Origin: Anaerolineaceae bacterium
GTDB lineage: Bacteria > Chloroflexota > Anaerolineae > Anaerolineales > Anaerolineaceae
Assembly (NCBI GenBank): GCA_016841445.1
Contig: JAENZD010000001.1
Coordinates: forward strand, 1,116,001 to 1,180,000
DNA: 64,000 nucleotides
Reading direction: 5' to 3'
Part shown: piece after piece, positions 25,696-34,562 of the stretch
How the letters are laid out: every line of letters begins with the position of its first letter
How positions within the stretch are numbered: position 1 is the first letter of the stretch
Notes under the pieces: generated by a model
The model's input: the letters and a program-made list of their open reading frames with translations, nothing else
Databases searched by the model: none
What the model was told of the DNA's origin: nothing
Position numbers and translations under genes: made by a program

Positions 25696-27189
25696 CTACT
25701 CCTTCTTCCCAAATAGGCCCTGCGGTCTGGCAAGTAAAACAATGATCATGATAATAACGGTGGATGCCTCAGCAATGGCAGTTGACAGTGAGTATTTCAA
25801 TGCAAAATAATCACCAAAAGCACGTGCCATTCCCAGGATCATAGCACCCACGAAGGCACCGCCATAACTCCCCATGCCGCCAATAACGACTGTTATCAGT
25901 CCCTGCGTTTGGTAGTGGTCTCCCATGATAGGTTGGATCGGCAAGAAAGGACCCGCTCCAATACCACCCAAGGCTGCCATAGCAACACCTAAACCAAATA
26001 CAACGGTAAATACTGCTTTCACATTGATCCCAAGGGCTTCAACCATCTGTGGGTCCTGCACACCCGCCCTGATAATCATTCCTAACCGTGATTTTGTCAT
26101 CAAGATGGTTATAAAGATGAACATAATGATCCCTAAAGCAATCACAAATAAGCGGTATGTCGGGATGGTCACACCAACAATATCAATCGTTGCATTTCCG
26201 TTCTGCAGCCACTCCAATAAACTGGCGGCTTTGCCTCGCTGTGCAAACAAAGGCGGGCGAACCATCTGGTATGCCAAAGGATCCCAAAGCAATTGGACCA
26301 GCTCACGAATTACATAGCTTAGACCGAGTGTCATTATGATGATAAATGTTGGACGAACATAGAGGGGGCGAATCAATGTGATTTCTATGACTGCGCCGAA
26401 AGCAAAGCCAAAAATAATTGACACAATGATCGCAATGATGAAGCGCCAGTTACCATTCATCAATAAAATCGTTACCGGTGCGGTCTCCCGAATAAATGTT
26501 GCCTCAACTGCGAGAATGAATAATGCGATCGGGATAATGAGTTTCCTGATCATCTTCTCTTTTGGGGCAAACTCCGACTTCTGACCGGGTTTGGAGGTTG
26601 AAAAAGCTACAAGTGCGCCGCTGATGAAAATCAAAATTGGCCTGAACCAGTATTGTGCTAAAGGCTCCTGGACACTGATCTCTGCCAGTGCATCACCAGC
26701 AGTGGCAGTCGTTGCAGCAACCATAGCCGTATCTGCAAGCCCAAGAATATCCAAGCCGATAAAGCTAACAAAGAATAATAATAGAGATAATAAATAACCT
26801 ATTTTAGGTAAGATTTTTATCCAATATTCCGGAACTTTCCAACGTATCAAATATGGTTTGATGATAGGTGTAATCAATACCCCGCTGGCAAATGCCAAAA
26901 CCTGTGGCAGCAGGCCAAAAATAAAAGTCGGGTTCGTGTATAGCTGCCATCCGATATATGCACCTAACATAAACATAGAACCATGTGCGAAATTCAGGAC
27001 ATCCATCAAGCCAAAGATCAACGTCAACCCGCCTGCAACAAGGAAGAATAATGAGCCAAGGGTCAGACCCGAGAGCGCAGTTCGGATAAATGTCTGCTGC
27101 CCTGCGGTAATGTACAGCAAGGCTAAAACACCCGCTGTGACGATGACAGCGGCTATGATAATCAAAGGTTTTTTATTCTTAGCTTTCAT
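25696..27189 (-). CDS. livH: Branched-chain amino acid-type ABC transporter permease LivH, with large insert
   Basis: A 497-residue permease. LivH blocks: LTLIFGLMDVLNFAHGSMFMLGAYIG near the N-terminus, TLGLSYVIRELVQLLW and VVIGGMGSYGGAFVGAMILG near the C-terminus. LivH is usually about 290-300 residues; the extra about 200 (roughly 85-270) add several further hydrophobic segments between the first and later core helices. It overlaps livF by 11 bp and has GGAG before the ATG at 27189. Confidence 0.88.
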   Translation of the reverse strand: MKAKNKKPLIIIAAVIVTAGVLALLYITAGQQTFIRTALSGLTLGSLFFLVAGGLTLIFGLMDVLNFAHGSMFMLGAYIGWQLYTNPTFIFGLLPQVLAFASGVLITPIIKPYLIRWKVPEYWIKILPKIGYLLSLLLFFVSFIGLDILGLADTAMVAATTATAGDALAEISVQEPLAQYWFRPILIFISGALVAFSTSKPGQKSEFAPKEKMIRKLIIPIALFILAVEATFIRETAPVTILLMNGNWRFIIAIIVSIIFGFAFGAVIEITLIRPLYVRPTFIIIMTLGLSYVIRELVQLLWDPLAYQMVRPPLFAQRGKAASLLEWLQNGNATIDIVGVTIPTYRLFVIALGIIMFIFITILMTKSRLGMIIRAGVQDPQMVEALGINVKAVFTVVFGLGVAMAALGGIGAGPFLPIQPIMGDHYQTQGLITVVIGGMGSYGGAFVGAMILGMARAFGDYFALKYSLSTAIAEASTVIIMIIVLLARPQGLFGKKE

Positions 27190-27940
27190 GGGCTTTCTCC
27201 AATTCTTCACGCGTTTTTATGCTGGCACCCAGGTAATGATGAATCAGTTCAGAATCGTGTACCAGGTCTTCCATTAAGCCAGATTTGACACTCTTTCCAT
27301 CATCAATGATGGTATAGCGCTCTGCTAGTTGGCTTGCCATGATGAAATTCTGCTCAACCAATAAGACGGTTGTTGTTTCACTCAATGCTTTGATTGCTTC
27401 CATCATTTGCTGGATGAGGATCGGAGCAAGCCCTTCACTGGGTTCATCGATTAGAAGCAGCTTATTGTCCGGAACCAGAGCTCGTGCAACAGCCAGCATT
27501 TGCTGCTGTCCACCCGACAAATGATTGCCGGGTAATTTATATAAGCGTTTCAGATCCGGGAATAGGCCAAAAACAAATTCTGAATGTCGGTCAAAATCAC
27601 CTTTCTTCCGCTCAGCCAACTTTAAATTTTCAAGCACAGACAGTGACCGGAAAATTGCCCTGTGCTCGGGCACATAACCAATACCCAGGTTGGCGATATT
27701 GAACGCTCGTTTCCCCTGGATTTCCATGCCATTAAAAACGACCCTCCCTTCTTGCGGTGGTGTCAGACCAAGAATAGACTTGATTGTCGTTGTTTTACCT
27801 GCTCCATTTCGTCCAAGCATGACGGTAATCGAACCTTTGGGTACGGTAACGGTTACACCCTCAAGAATGTGAAATTGACCAACAAAGGTTTGGATGTTGT
27901 CAACGACCAGCAGATCAATTTGTTTCGTTGGATCACTCAT
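27179..27940 (-). CDS. livF: Branched-chain amino acid-type ABC transporter ATPase LivF
   Basis: A 253-residue ATPase. Walker A GRNGAGKTT, Q-loop/LivF hallmark GYVPEHRAIFRSLSV, signature LSGGQQQMLAVARAL, Walker B LLLIDEPSEGLAP, and VEQNF with the switch region. It overlaps livG by 4 bp and livH by 11 bp, pairing with LivG as the second ATPase. Confidence 0.93.
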   Translation of the reverse strand: MSDPTKQIDLLVVDNIQTFVGQFHILEGVTVTVPKGSITVMLGRNGAGKTTTIKSILGLTPPQEGRVVFNGMEIQGKRAFNIANLGIGYVPEHRAIFRSLSVLENLKLAERKKGDFDRHSEFVFGLFPDLKRLYKLPGNHLSGGQQQMLAVARALVPDNKLLLIDEPSEGLAPILIQQMMEAIKALSETTTVLLVEQNFIMASQLAERYTIIDDGKSVKSGLMEDLVHDSELIHHYLGASIKTREELEKAHES

Positions 27941-28707
27941 GCTAATTCTCCATATAAGTCACCAAGATATGCTGTTTGGACCTGTGGATTATTTGTAATT
28001 TCGTGGGGACTGCCCTCAGCAAGGATTTTCCCCTGGTTCATCACAGTAACAGTATCGGATATAGACATCACCATATCCATGCGATGTTCCACTAATATGG
28101 CAGTCCTTTCTTTCAGATGAACGACTTTATCAATGATTTCAATTAGTTCAGGCACTTGTTCGGAAGACATCCCTGCTGTTGGTTCGTCAAACAGTAGAAG
28201 TTCCGGATCACAGGCTAACATGATCCCCAATTCCAATTTACGTTTTTCACCATGAGGTAAATTCCTGGCAAGAACCATTTGCCTTCCGGTCAAACCCACT
28301 AAGTCAATAATTTCTTGAGCTTTGTCAATATATGCCTGGAAACTACTTGCTAGTCTCAGTATTTTGAAACTATCTTTGCCCATTGCCTGCGCTGCCAATC
28401 GAATATTTTCAAGGGCAGTGAGGTTTGAAAAAATATTCGTTATTTGATAAGATCGTCCAATGCCTAAATGAGCTCGTTTTTGTGGTGTGATGTGTGTAAT
28501 ATCTTGATTCTTATAGAAAACCTGGCCAGATGTCGGCGGCATAACACCGCTGAGCAGGTTAAATAAGGTTGTTTTCCCTGCCCCGTTCGGACCTATTATG
28601 GCATGCATTGTCCTTTTTTTTATTTGAATACTAACATCATCGACTGCAACCAGGCCTCCAAATCCTTTGGATAGGTTTCTGGACTCTAAAATGATCTCGT
28701 TTTCCAT
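27937..28707 (-). CDS. livG: Branched-chain amino acid-type ABC transporter ATPase LivG
   Basis: A 256-residue ATPase. Walker A GPNGAGKTT, LivG hallmark GIGRSYQITNIFSNLTALENIRLA, signature variant PHGEKRKLELGIML (LivG proteins have LxxGxxRxLE rather than LSGGQ), Walker B LLLFDEPTAGMS and switch His in VEHRMDM. Ribosome site AAGG before the ATG. It follows the binding-protein gene across an attenuator hairpin. Confidence 0.93.
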   Translation of the reverse strand: MENEIILESRNLSKGFGGLVAVDDVSIQIKKRTMHAIIGPNGAGKTTLFNLLSGVMPPTSGQVFYKNQDITHITPQKRAHLGIGRSYQITNIFSNLTALENIRLAAQAMGKDSFKILRLASSFQAYIDKAQEIIDLVGLTGRQMVLARNLPHGEKRKLELGIMLACDPELLLFDEPTAGMSSEQVPELIEIIDKVVHLKERTAILVEHRMDMVMSISDTVTVMNQGKILAEGSPHEITNNPQVQTAYLGDLYGELA

Positions 28708-28817
28708 TGGACCTTCTTTTGTGTGTTTTATAAATAAATTTAATAATGACAGAAATACTCGAAATAGCTAGTATGTGTAAAGATATTGGATTTCTTAAAA
28801 AAGAAAATTTAACTAAA

Positions 28818-28842
28818 GGGGAGAGACTTATTGTCCCTCCCC
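28818..28842 (-). terminator. Attenuator hairpin between the SBP gene and livG
   Basis: A 9-bp stem with one G-U pair (minus strand GGGGAGGGA/TCTCTCCCC, 7-base loop) is followed by TTTAGTTAAATTTT. It lies just after the stop of the binding-protein gene, mirroring the hairpin after phnD. Confidence 0.6.
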
Positions 28843-28863
28843 ATGTATTTAATCCGGTAAAAA

Positions 28864-30306
28864 CTACTCTACGGGAACGGTTGGCAGGTCACCGCAGCGT
28901 TCTGCATAATCGCCAGCTAGCGTGCAGGGCACACCAAGTTCATCATAGGCGGAAACATAAACTGTCTCAAAGAACTCATATTCGTTGATGCCATCATCAT
29001 CGAGGTCAGGATCAAGGTTGACCAGGCGTAAAATGTTCATGGGTTGTTCGCAGACATGGTCTTCTGGACGAATGTGGTAGGTGCCTTTTGGACCTTCAAA
29101 CATGAGGCCTTCGAGAGCAGGGATCATTGCCTCACCTGAGGTGTCGCCGCCAGTAGCCTCAAGGGCTGTTGCAAGAGCGATCGCAGATGCCATACCGCCA
29201 GCTGTGAACAAATCAGGATATGCATTGTATGCGCCATCAGCTTCATCTTTATAGGTTTCGAAGTGATTCTCAATCAACCAATCATTGACTGCATTGTCCG
29301 GCACGGTGTAATGATAGACATTCAAACCAACAGTGCCCAAAACATCCTCACCAAATACAGCGGTGAATGAGGCATTGTCGCCAAAACCTGTACCAACGGT
29401 CATTGTTTCCAAAGCACCCATATCAGCTAAGGCCTGGAAGAGTGTGATATAGCCAGTGCCAGCCCATGTCAGGAACAGGTTTTCAGCACCTGAATCCATT
29501 GCCTGCTGGATGTAGGGCGTGAAGTCTGTTGTTTCAAATGGTGCGTAAATGTCGGCAACAAGTTCACCGCCAAATTGTGCTACGGAATAGGCAAGTGCTG
29601 CACCGGAACCCTGGCCAAACGCGTTGTCAACACCGATGTGAGCGAAGTTTGGTCCAACGTTTTCGATCAGGTATTTCGCAATGATCAGTGTGTCATCAAA
29701 GCTTGTGCGTGATGTACGGAAGACATAGGGATTGAAGTAAGCACCGGTGGTGAAATATGATGCAGCTGGGTCAACCATTAGGATGATCTCGTTCTCCAAA
29801 GCGACATTTGTCAACGCAATTGCGCTTGCAGAAGAAACTGGACCCTGGAGCAATTCCACACCATCTTTTTCGATCAGCTCCAATGCCAGAGAGACTGCAT
29901 TTTCAGGAATACCTTCGGAATCTTTGACGATCACTTCAACAGGTCGATTGGCGATGATATATCGCCCCTGGTCATCCGTCTGACCACCAGACATATACTC
30001 AAGACCCATCATGAAGCCTCGCTGCTGCTGAAGACCGTAAAGGGCCATGGAACCGGACATCATGCCGATCTGTCCGATCTTCAGGACTGGTCCCAACTCA
30101 GCAGGTTCTTCATCAGTTGTCACGACTTCTTCGGTTTCATCCACTACCTCTTCGGTCTCTTCAACGATAGTTTCAGTTTCCTCGACAACTTCTTCAGTCT
30201 CTTCAACTACTGGCGCTTCTGTCTCAGTGACCTGCTGTACACATGACGTGACCAGCAAAGGTACGATCACAAGCATTGTCAACATAAACATTTTAAACTT
30301 TTTCAT
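28864..30306 (-). CDS. livJ: Branched-chain amino acid-type ABC transporter substrate-binding lipoprotein
   Basis: A 480-residue type 1 periplasmic-binding protein of the Leu/Ile/Val-binding class. A lipoprotein signal ends in LLVTSC; an acidic EETEEVV-type linker follows (residues about 30-70). The receptor fold begins with VLKIGQIGMMSGSMALYGLQQQRG and contains LLQGPVSSASAIALTNVALENEIILMVDPAASYFTTGAYFNPYVFRT and a C-terminal MIPALEGLMFEGPKGTYHIRPEDHVCEQPM. Ligand is not deducible. Ribosome site AAGGAG. First of five transporter genes, 78 bp after the hydrolase gene. Confidence 0.9.
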   Translation of the reverse strand: MKKFKMFMLTMLVIVPLLVTSCVQQVTETEAPVVEETEEVVEETETIVEETEEVVDETEEVVTTDEEPAELGPVLKIGQIGMMSGSMALYGLQQQRGFMMGLEYMSGGQTDDQGRYIIANRPVEVIVKDSEGIPENAVSLALELIEKDGVELLQGPVSSASAIALTNVALENEIILMVDPAASYFTTGAYFNPYVFRTSRTSFDDTLIIAKYLIENVGPNFAHIGVDNAFGQGSGAALAYSVAQFGGELVADIYAPFETTDFTPYIQQAMDSGAENLFLTWAGTGYITLFQALADMGALETMTVGTGFGDNASFTAVFGEDVLGTVGLNVYHYTVPDNAVNDWLIENHFETYKDEADGAYNAYPDLFTAGGMASAIALATALEATGGDTSGEAMIPALEGLMFEGPKGTYHIRPEDHVCEQPMNILRLVNLDPDLDDDGINEYEFFETVYVSAYDELGVPCTLAGDYAERCGDLPTVPVE

Positions 30307-30384
30307 TCTAAAACTCCTTCTTATGGTTTGAATTAGGTGTATTTTCAGGTGGGGTTCGTTTAGTCTCTCCTCAAGTACCTCCTT

Positions 30385-31188
30385 TTAATTATAATCACTA
30401 TTTTTCATCACAAAACCCAGCAGTAAAGTGTTTAAAATTGCGGGTTTTTCCAGGCATAAGGCATGTCCTGATCCAGGGACAAGAACCATTTCGCTTCCAG
30501 GTATGTGGTCAGCGATTATTTCTGCATATTCTCGTCCTTTGATCAAGTCTTCCTCACCTGCAATCACAAGGGTTGGTAAAGTGATACCGGATAATTGGTC
30601 TGTAATATCCAGTTCATAGAAAGCCCGCATCAGTCTGGCAAGTGCTGGCATATCTATCATTGCATATCTTTCAACTGATGATTCAATGAAAGATTGGTTA
30701 GCTTTTATCCAATCTTCTGCAAAATTCATGTGATAGGATGTCTTCAATAATAATTCTGGGTCATCTTTTTCTGCAGCCATCAGCCAGGGATAGGTCTGAG
30801 CTTTCAATAACGGATGAATTTCGCTGACGCCATCGATCACGATCAGGGATTGGGTCATTTTAGAGTGGCGAATAGCAAAGACCATGCTGACTTCTGCTCC
30901 ATAGGATATACCGGCAATGTGTGCTTTCTTTATTTCCAACGCATCCAGAAGTTCTGCTAAATCATCAGCATGCTGCGCCATGGAATAAGGTTCTTCGGGG
31001 TGATCTGACTGCCACATTCCCCGGCAGTCATATAGAAGAACACGCAGGTGTTTTTCCAAGGCAGTCTTCTGATATACCCAGCTGGCTGTACCCATCATGA
31101 TTCCATTGGAAAGCACCAGTACAGCTGCGTCCTCAGGACCTGATAATTCATAATATAGATTAATTCCGTTGATGGGTATCTTCGGCAT
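30385..31188 (-). CDS. Alpha/beta hydrolase
   Basis: A 267-residue alpha/beta-fold hydrolase. Nucleophile elbow GISYGAE (Ser about residue 98), acid in LVIAGEEDLIKG, His in VPGSGHALCLEKP; the oxyanion region is LSNGIMMGTASW. It resembles the 3-oxoadipate enol-lactonase/esterase group. It sits between the thiolase genes and the transporter genes in the 12-gene unit, so it may open a lactone or cleave an ester or thioester of the imported compound; this is inference from position. Confidence 0.85.
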   Translation of the reverse strand: MPKIPINGINLYYELSGPEDAAVLVLSNGIMMGTASWVYQKTALEKHLRVLLYDCRGMWQSDHPEEPYSMAQHADDLAELLDALEIKKAHIAGISYGAEVSMVFAIRHSKMTQSLIVIDGVSEIHPLLKAQTYPWLMAAEKDDPELLLKTSYHMNFAEDWIKANQSFIESSVERYAMIDMPALARLMRAFYELDITDQLSGITLPTLVIAGEEDLIKGREYAEIIADHIPGSEMVLVPGSGHALCLEKPAILNTLLLGFVMKNSDYN

Positions 31189-31205
31189 GGCAATGATTCC
31201 TTAGT

Positions 31206-31622
31206 TTATTCGGGTTGAAAGGCTAGATATGTCGATTTTTGATCTTCATCGCCACGAGTGATCGTGGTCATGACCATCTCTGTCCCGATCTTGATATTCT
31301 CTGGATGACCGACATCCACATTTAATATCTGTGCAGAGACGCGTGGTCCTTCATCCAGAGCGATGATTCCTACGCAGTATGGGTTCTTGCCATCATAACC
31401 TGCTTCAGCCATTTTAACAGGGGGTACAGAGATTACAGTGTACGCTAACAGCTTGCCTTTTCCGGAAAAGGTGATTATCTCGGTCTGGTCGGATTGACAT
31501 TTTGGACAAATTTTCCGCTGGGGTGCAGTGTATGCTCCGCATTGCTTGCATTTTGAGCCGATCAAAAGAGAATCATTCAGAGCTTTATAAAAATCTTTAC
31601 TCGCCATCGTGTAATCTGTCAT
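31206..31622 (-). CDS. DUF35 protein: Zn-ribbon plus OB-fold acyl-CoA-binding partner of the thiolase
   Basis: A 138-residue protein. The zinc ribbon is C-x2-C...C-x2-C in GSKCKQCGAYTAPQRKICPKCQS; the OB fold is GKGKLLAYTVISVPP and later NPYCVGIIALDEGPRVSAQIL. DUF35 proteins associate with SCP-2-type thiolases and, in archaea, bridge thiolase and HMG-CoA synthase. The ATG at 31622 has GGAGGG 6 bases upstream and comes one base after the thiolase stop; the longer upstream frame only reads thiolase DNA out of frame. Confidence 0.88.
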   Translation of the reverse strand: MTDYTMASKDFYKALNDSLLIGSKCKQCGAYTAPQRKICPKCQSDQTEIITFSGKGKLLAYTVISVPPVKMAEAGYDGKNPYCVGIIALDEGPRVSAQILNVDVGHPENIKIGTEMVMTTITRGDEDQKSTYLAFQPE

Positions 31623-31623
31623 C

Positions 31624-32889
31624 TTAATCCCTCCGCTCAAATATGTTGACCACGCAGGTTTGCCCTGAACCACCCACATTATGTGCCAAGCCAAAGCGTA
31701 GATCCCCTCCCACTTGACGTTCTCCAGCGATCCCACGTAACTGCTTCCAGATTTCAATAACCTGTCCGACTCCAGAAGCACCGACTGGATGTCCTTTTGC
31801 CTTCAAGCCACCGGATGTGTTGATCGGTCGAGCCCCATCCCGTGCCGTACGCCCATCGATCGCTGCTTTCCATCCTTCCCCCCTGGGGAAAAATCCCAGG
31901 TCTTCAGATGCCATGATCTCAGCAATCGTAAAACAATCATGGACTTCAGCGATATCTATATCCTCTGGTGACAAACCTGCCATTTCGTAAGCTTGTTTTG
32001 CAGCAGTTTGTGCAGCAGGTATCGATGAGAGGGTGTCACGTTCCGTCAATGCCCCATCACTTGCTTGACCGCTGCCGATCAAGTACAGGGGTGTGTCGGT
32101 ATATTCCTTTGCAAGGTGTTCCGCGACTAACAAAACAACTGCCCCGCCATCAGAAACTGGGGAACAATCGAATAATGCCATCGGCCAGGCTATATTCGGA
32201 TTGCCTTTCGGATCTCCCAAAAACTCAATCTCGCTAGCCCACTCAGGTACAGGACGACCTTTTTGGATCGCTTTAGATTTTTTTGCCGCCATGATGTCGG
32301 AGATTGTCTGGTTAAACTGGGCTTTATTATTTAATGCGCCATTTTGATGGTTTTTAATGCTGACATGATAAAAGGCTTCTATAGGTGCATCGAATTCTGC
32401 CATATAAGCAGTTGCCATTGCAGCATAAAAACCTGGGAAAGTAAATCCTGCGGGAATCTCAAACTGGGTATCTGCTGCAGTTGCTAATGCTTCTGTGACC
32501 TGTGAGATGTGCAGGTCTGTCATTTTCTCCAACCCGCCAACCAAAACAACATCATATTCACCTGATGCGATTGCTAAGGCAGCCTGCCGGAGGGCAACAC
32601 CACCGCTTGCACAGGCATCTTCAATACGCAGGGTACTGATGGGTGAAAGCCCAACCCAGCTTGCAACAATGGGTGCAAGGTGCGCTTGTTTTTCGAACTG
32701 ATCGCTTGAAAAATTGCCGAGGTATAGTGCTTCAACCTTCTTTGGGTCGAAACCCTTATCGACGCTTTGTTTCATCTCCAGATAGGCTTCTACAAACAAA
32801 TCTCGGGAGCTTTTTTCTGGGAAAGACCCAAACTTGCTCATGCCTGCGCCTACGACTGCTACGCCTCTCGGCCATTTTGAATTTGTCAT
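31624..32889 (-). CDS. SCP-2-type thiolase (acetyl-CoA acetyltransferase-like)
   Basis: A 421-residue thiolase-fold enzyme. The nucleophile Cys is C93 in EDACASGGVAL; the second-site residues are His in EVHDCFTIAE and His in KAKGHPVGASG. This non-canonical group (no C-terminal CxGGG of classical thiolases) condenses or cleaves acyl-CoAs and usually needs a DUF35 partner, which is the next gene. ATG at 32889 with AAGGAA upstream. The sequence alone does not say whether it works in the biosynthetic or degradative direction. Confidence 0.9.
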   Translation of the reverse strand: MTNSKWPRGVAVVGAGMSKFGSFPEKSSRDLFVEAYLEMKQSVDKGFDPKKVEALYLGNFSSDQFEKQAHLAPIVASWVGLSPISTLRIEDACASGGVALRQAALAIASGEYDVVLVGGLEKMTDLHISQVTEALATAADTQFEIPAGFTFPGFYAAMATAYMAEFDAPIEAFYHVSIKNHQNGALNNKAQFNQTISDIMAAKKSKAIQKGRPVPEWASEIEFLGDPKGNPNIAWPMALFDCSPVSDGGAVVLLVAEHLAKEYTDTPLYLIGSGQASDGALTERDTLSSIPAAQTAAKQAYEMAGLSPEDIDIAEVHDCFTIAEIMASEDLGFFPRGEGWKAAIDGRTARDGARPINTSGGLKAKGHPVGASGVGQVIEIWKQLRGIAGERQVGGDLRFGLAHNVGGSGQTCVVNIFERRD

Positions 32890-32899
32890 TCGTTGTTCC

Positions 32900-33214
32900 T
32901 TATTTTTCGACTTTTTGATAAAAACGAGCTTCAGATAAGTTTTCAGGTCGCGCTTGTTCAGATGAGGCAGCAAGTGCCATCTTCAACTCATCATCTTTGA
33001 TTTCGAAAAGACCTTTGAATTCTCCTGTGAATCCCAATGTATGCGCAGTTTGCTGCATGGTTATCTTATCGCCTTCAAGTTCATAAGTTCCGCTGGAAAC
33101 GATACCCATAGGTTCATACTGTGCTTCAAATGAACCATCTTCTTTGAATTCGAACCATAACCCCTCATAGGGCTGTCCAGCTTTTTGTGCCCATGTACCG
33201 ATTATTTCACTCAT
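32900..33214 (-). CDS. Small unknown protein, lipocalin-like strand pattern
   Basis: A 104-residue protein without signal peptide. It begins SEIIGTWAQKAGQPYEGLWFEFKEDG, then SGTYELEGDKITM and FEIKDDELKMAL: alternating strands like the small beta-barrels that measure a G-x-W start followed by F-x-F-x-x-D-G. No catalytic motif. Being in the 12-gene unit with 10-12 bp gaps on both sides, it probably acts with the CoA-transferase and thiolase, perhaps binding the acyl chain. Start at 33214 placed by AGGAG. Confidence 0.65.
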   Translation of the reverse strand: MSEIIGTWAQKAGQPYEGLWFEFKEDGSFEAQYEPMGIVSSGTYELEGDKITMQQTAHTLGFTGEFKGLFEIKDDELKMALAASSEQARPENLSEARFYQKVEK

Positions 33215-33226
33215 CATCACTCCTAA

Positions 33227-34543
33227 TTAGAAGATTAATTTTGGAACAATCCCTAAGCGGTGCGCTTCATCCCTGATCCAATCCCTGAAATTCGGATGGG
33301 CTATTTTAATCAGAGCTTCCATTCTGTCTTTTACACTTAAGCCTCTTAATTCAGCTATGCCGTATTCAGTGATAATTGTGTCAACATCCTGGCTGGGAAC
33401 TGTCACACCTGCTCCAGGGGCTAATGTTGGGACAATTGTGGAAATACTGCCGTTCTTGGCAGTTGATCTCAAGGCGATGATCCCTCGACCGCCTTCTGAT
33501 AACTGTGCACCGCGATGGGTATCAAGCTGGCCGCCTGTACCGCTGAACTGCCGGGTACCGATGCTTTGGGAACAGACTTGCCCAAGAATATCAACTTGTA
33601 AAGCCGTGTTCACACTGATCATTTTATAATTCTTGGCAATGACATACGGGTCATTGGTATATCTTCCCCGGTACATTTCAACATCCTTGTTATGATCAAG
33701 GAAGTTATATAATTTTTTGGTTCCCAGGGCAAATGCGCCAACGATTTTTCCGGGATGCAAAGTCTTCCTACTGTTGTTTACAACCCCTGCCTCTACAAGG
33801 TCGACCATGCCATCAACAACCATTTCAGTATGGATTCCCAGATCTTTGCGTTCCATAATGAATGCTGTGATTGCGTTAGGAATCCCGCCAATCCCAAGCT
33901 GGATGGTTGAGCCATCCTCAATGAGTTCCGCGATGTAGCCGCCGATTTGCTGTTCGATATCCGACGGTTGTGCAGATGGCAGCTCAACCACCGGAACATG
34001 GTTCTCAACAACAAAATCGACTTCGGAGATATGTACCAGGGTGTCCCCATAAGTCCAGGGCAGATTTTCATTGATTTCCAGGATTTTAAGATCAGCAGCT
34101 TCAAAAAGATCCTTTTGGACGATCAATCCAATGGATAATGATAAATAGCCATCTTCATTGGGTGGTGTTGCAGTCCCCCAAAAGACATTCAATTTTCCTT
34201 TTGTTGAAAAGAGTTTATCTGTTCCGGCGCGGTTCAGATTATTTGGAACGTAAGAAACGCGGCCTTCTGGGTGGGTCGCTCGATCTGTCGGACTATAAAA
34301 CCAGTTTTCATTGAATATGTGACCAGCCATCTCCGGTTTGGTAAAAATATCGTACGGACGCATTGGAAGACAGGTCCAAAAATGGATATTATCGAGGATT
34401 TTTGCTCTTTTCGCCAATGTCGTCAGCAAGCCAACCGGTTCTGCACCGGCAATCCCAACGCCAATCGTATCGTTAGTCTTAACTTTTGAGACAGCTTCTT
34501 CAAGAGAAATGTATTTATCTTCAAATTGCTTGAGCGACGGCAT
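33227..34543 (-). CDS. Acetyl-CoA hydrolase/CoA-transferase family protein (4-hydroxybutyrate/butyrate CoA-transferase-like)
   Basis: A 438-residue family I CoA-transferase. Family blocks: SLEEAVSKVKTNDTIGVGIAGAEPVGLL, LGIGGIPNAITAFIMERKDLGIHTEMVVDGMVDLVEAGVVNN, QSIGTRQFSGTGGQLD and DVDTIITEYGIAELRGLS. It probably activates a carboxylic acid by transfer of CoA from acetyl-CoA or a similar donor. Its place next to a KAS III-like enzyme, a thiolase and an importer suits activation of an imported acid. A good AAAGGAA ribosome site. Confidence 0.88.
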   Translation of the reverse strand: MPSLKQFEDKYISLEEAVSKVKTNDTIGVGIAGAEPVGLLTTLAKRAKILDNIHFWTCLPMRPYDIFTKPEMAGHIFNENWFYSPTDRATHPEGRVSYVPNNLNRAGTDKLFSTKGKLNVFWGTATPPNEDGYLSLSIGLIVQKDLFEAADLKILEINENLPWTYGDTLVHISEVDFVVENHVPVVELPSAQPSDIEQQIGGYIAELIEDGSTIQLGIGGIPNAITAFIMERKDLGIHTEMVVDGMVDLVEAGVVNNSRKTLHPGKIVGAFALGTKKLYNFLDHNKDVEMYRGRYTNDPYVIAKNYKMISVNTALQVDILGQVCSQSIGTRQFSGTGGQLDTHRGAQLSEGGRGIIALRSTAKNGSISTIVPTLAPGAGVTVPSQDVDTIITEYGIAELRGLSVKDRMEALIKIAHPNFRDWIRDEAHRLGIVPKLIF

Positions 34544-34562
34544 AATTAATTCCTTTTAGGTA

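Noticed and set aside
26858-27277. 139-codon plus-strand frame
   Set aside because: Antisense to livH/livF; basic, Ala/Pro-rich shadow of membrane-protein codons.
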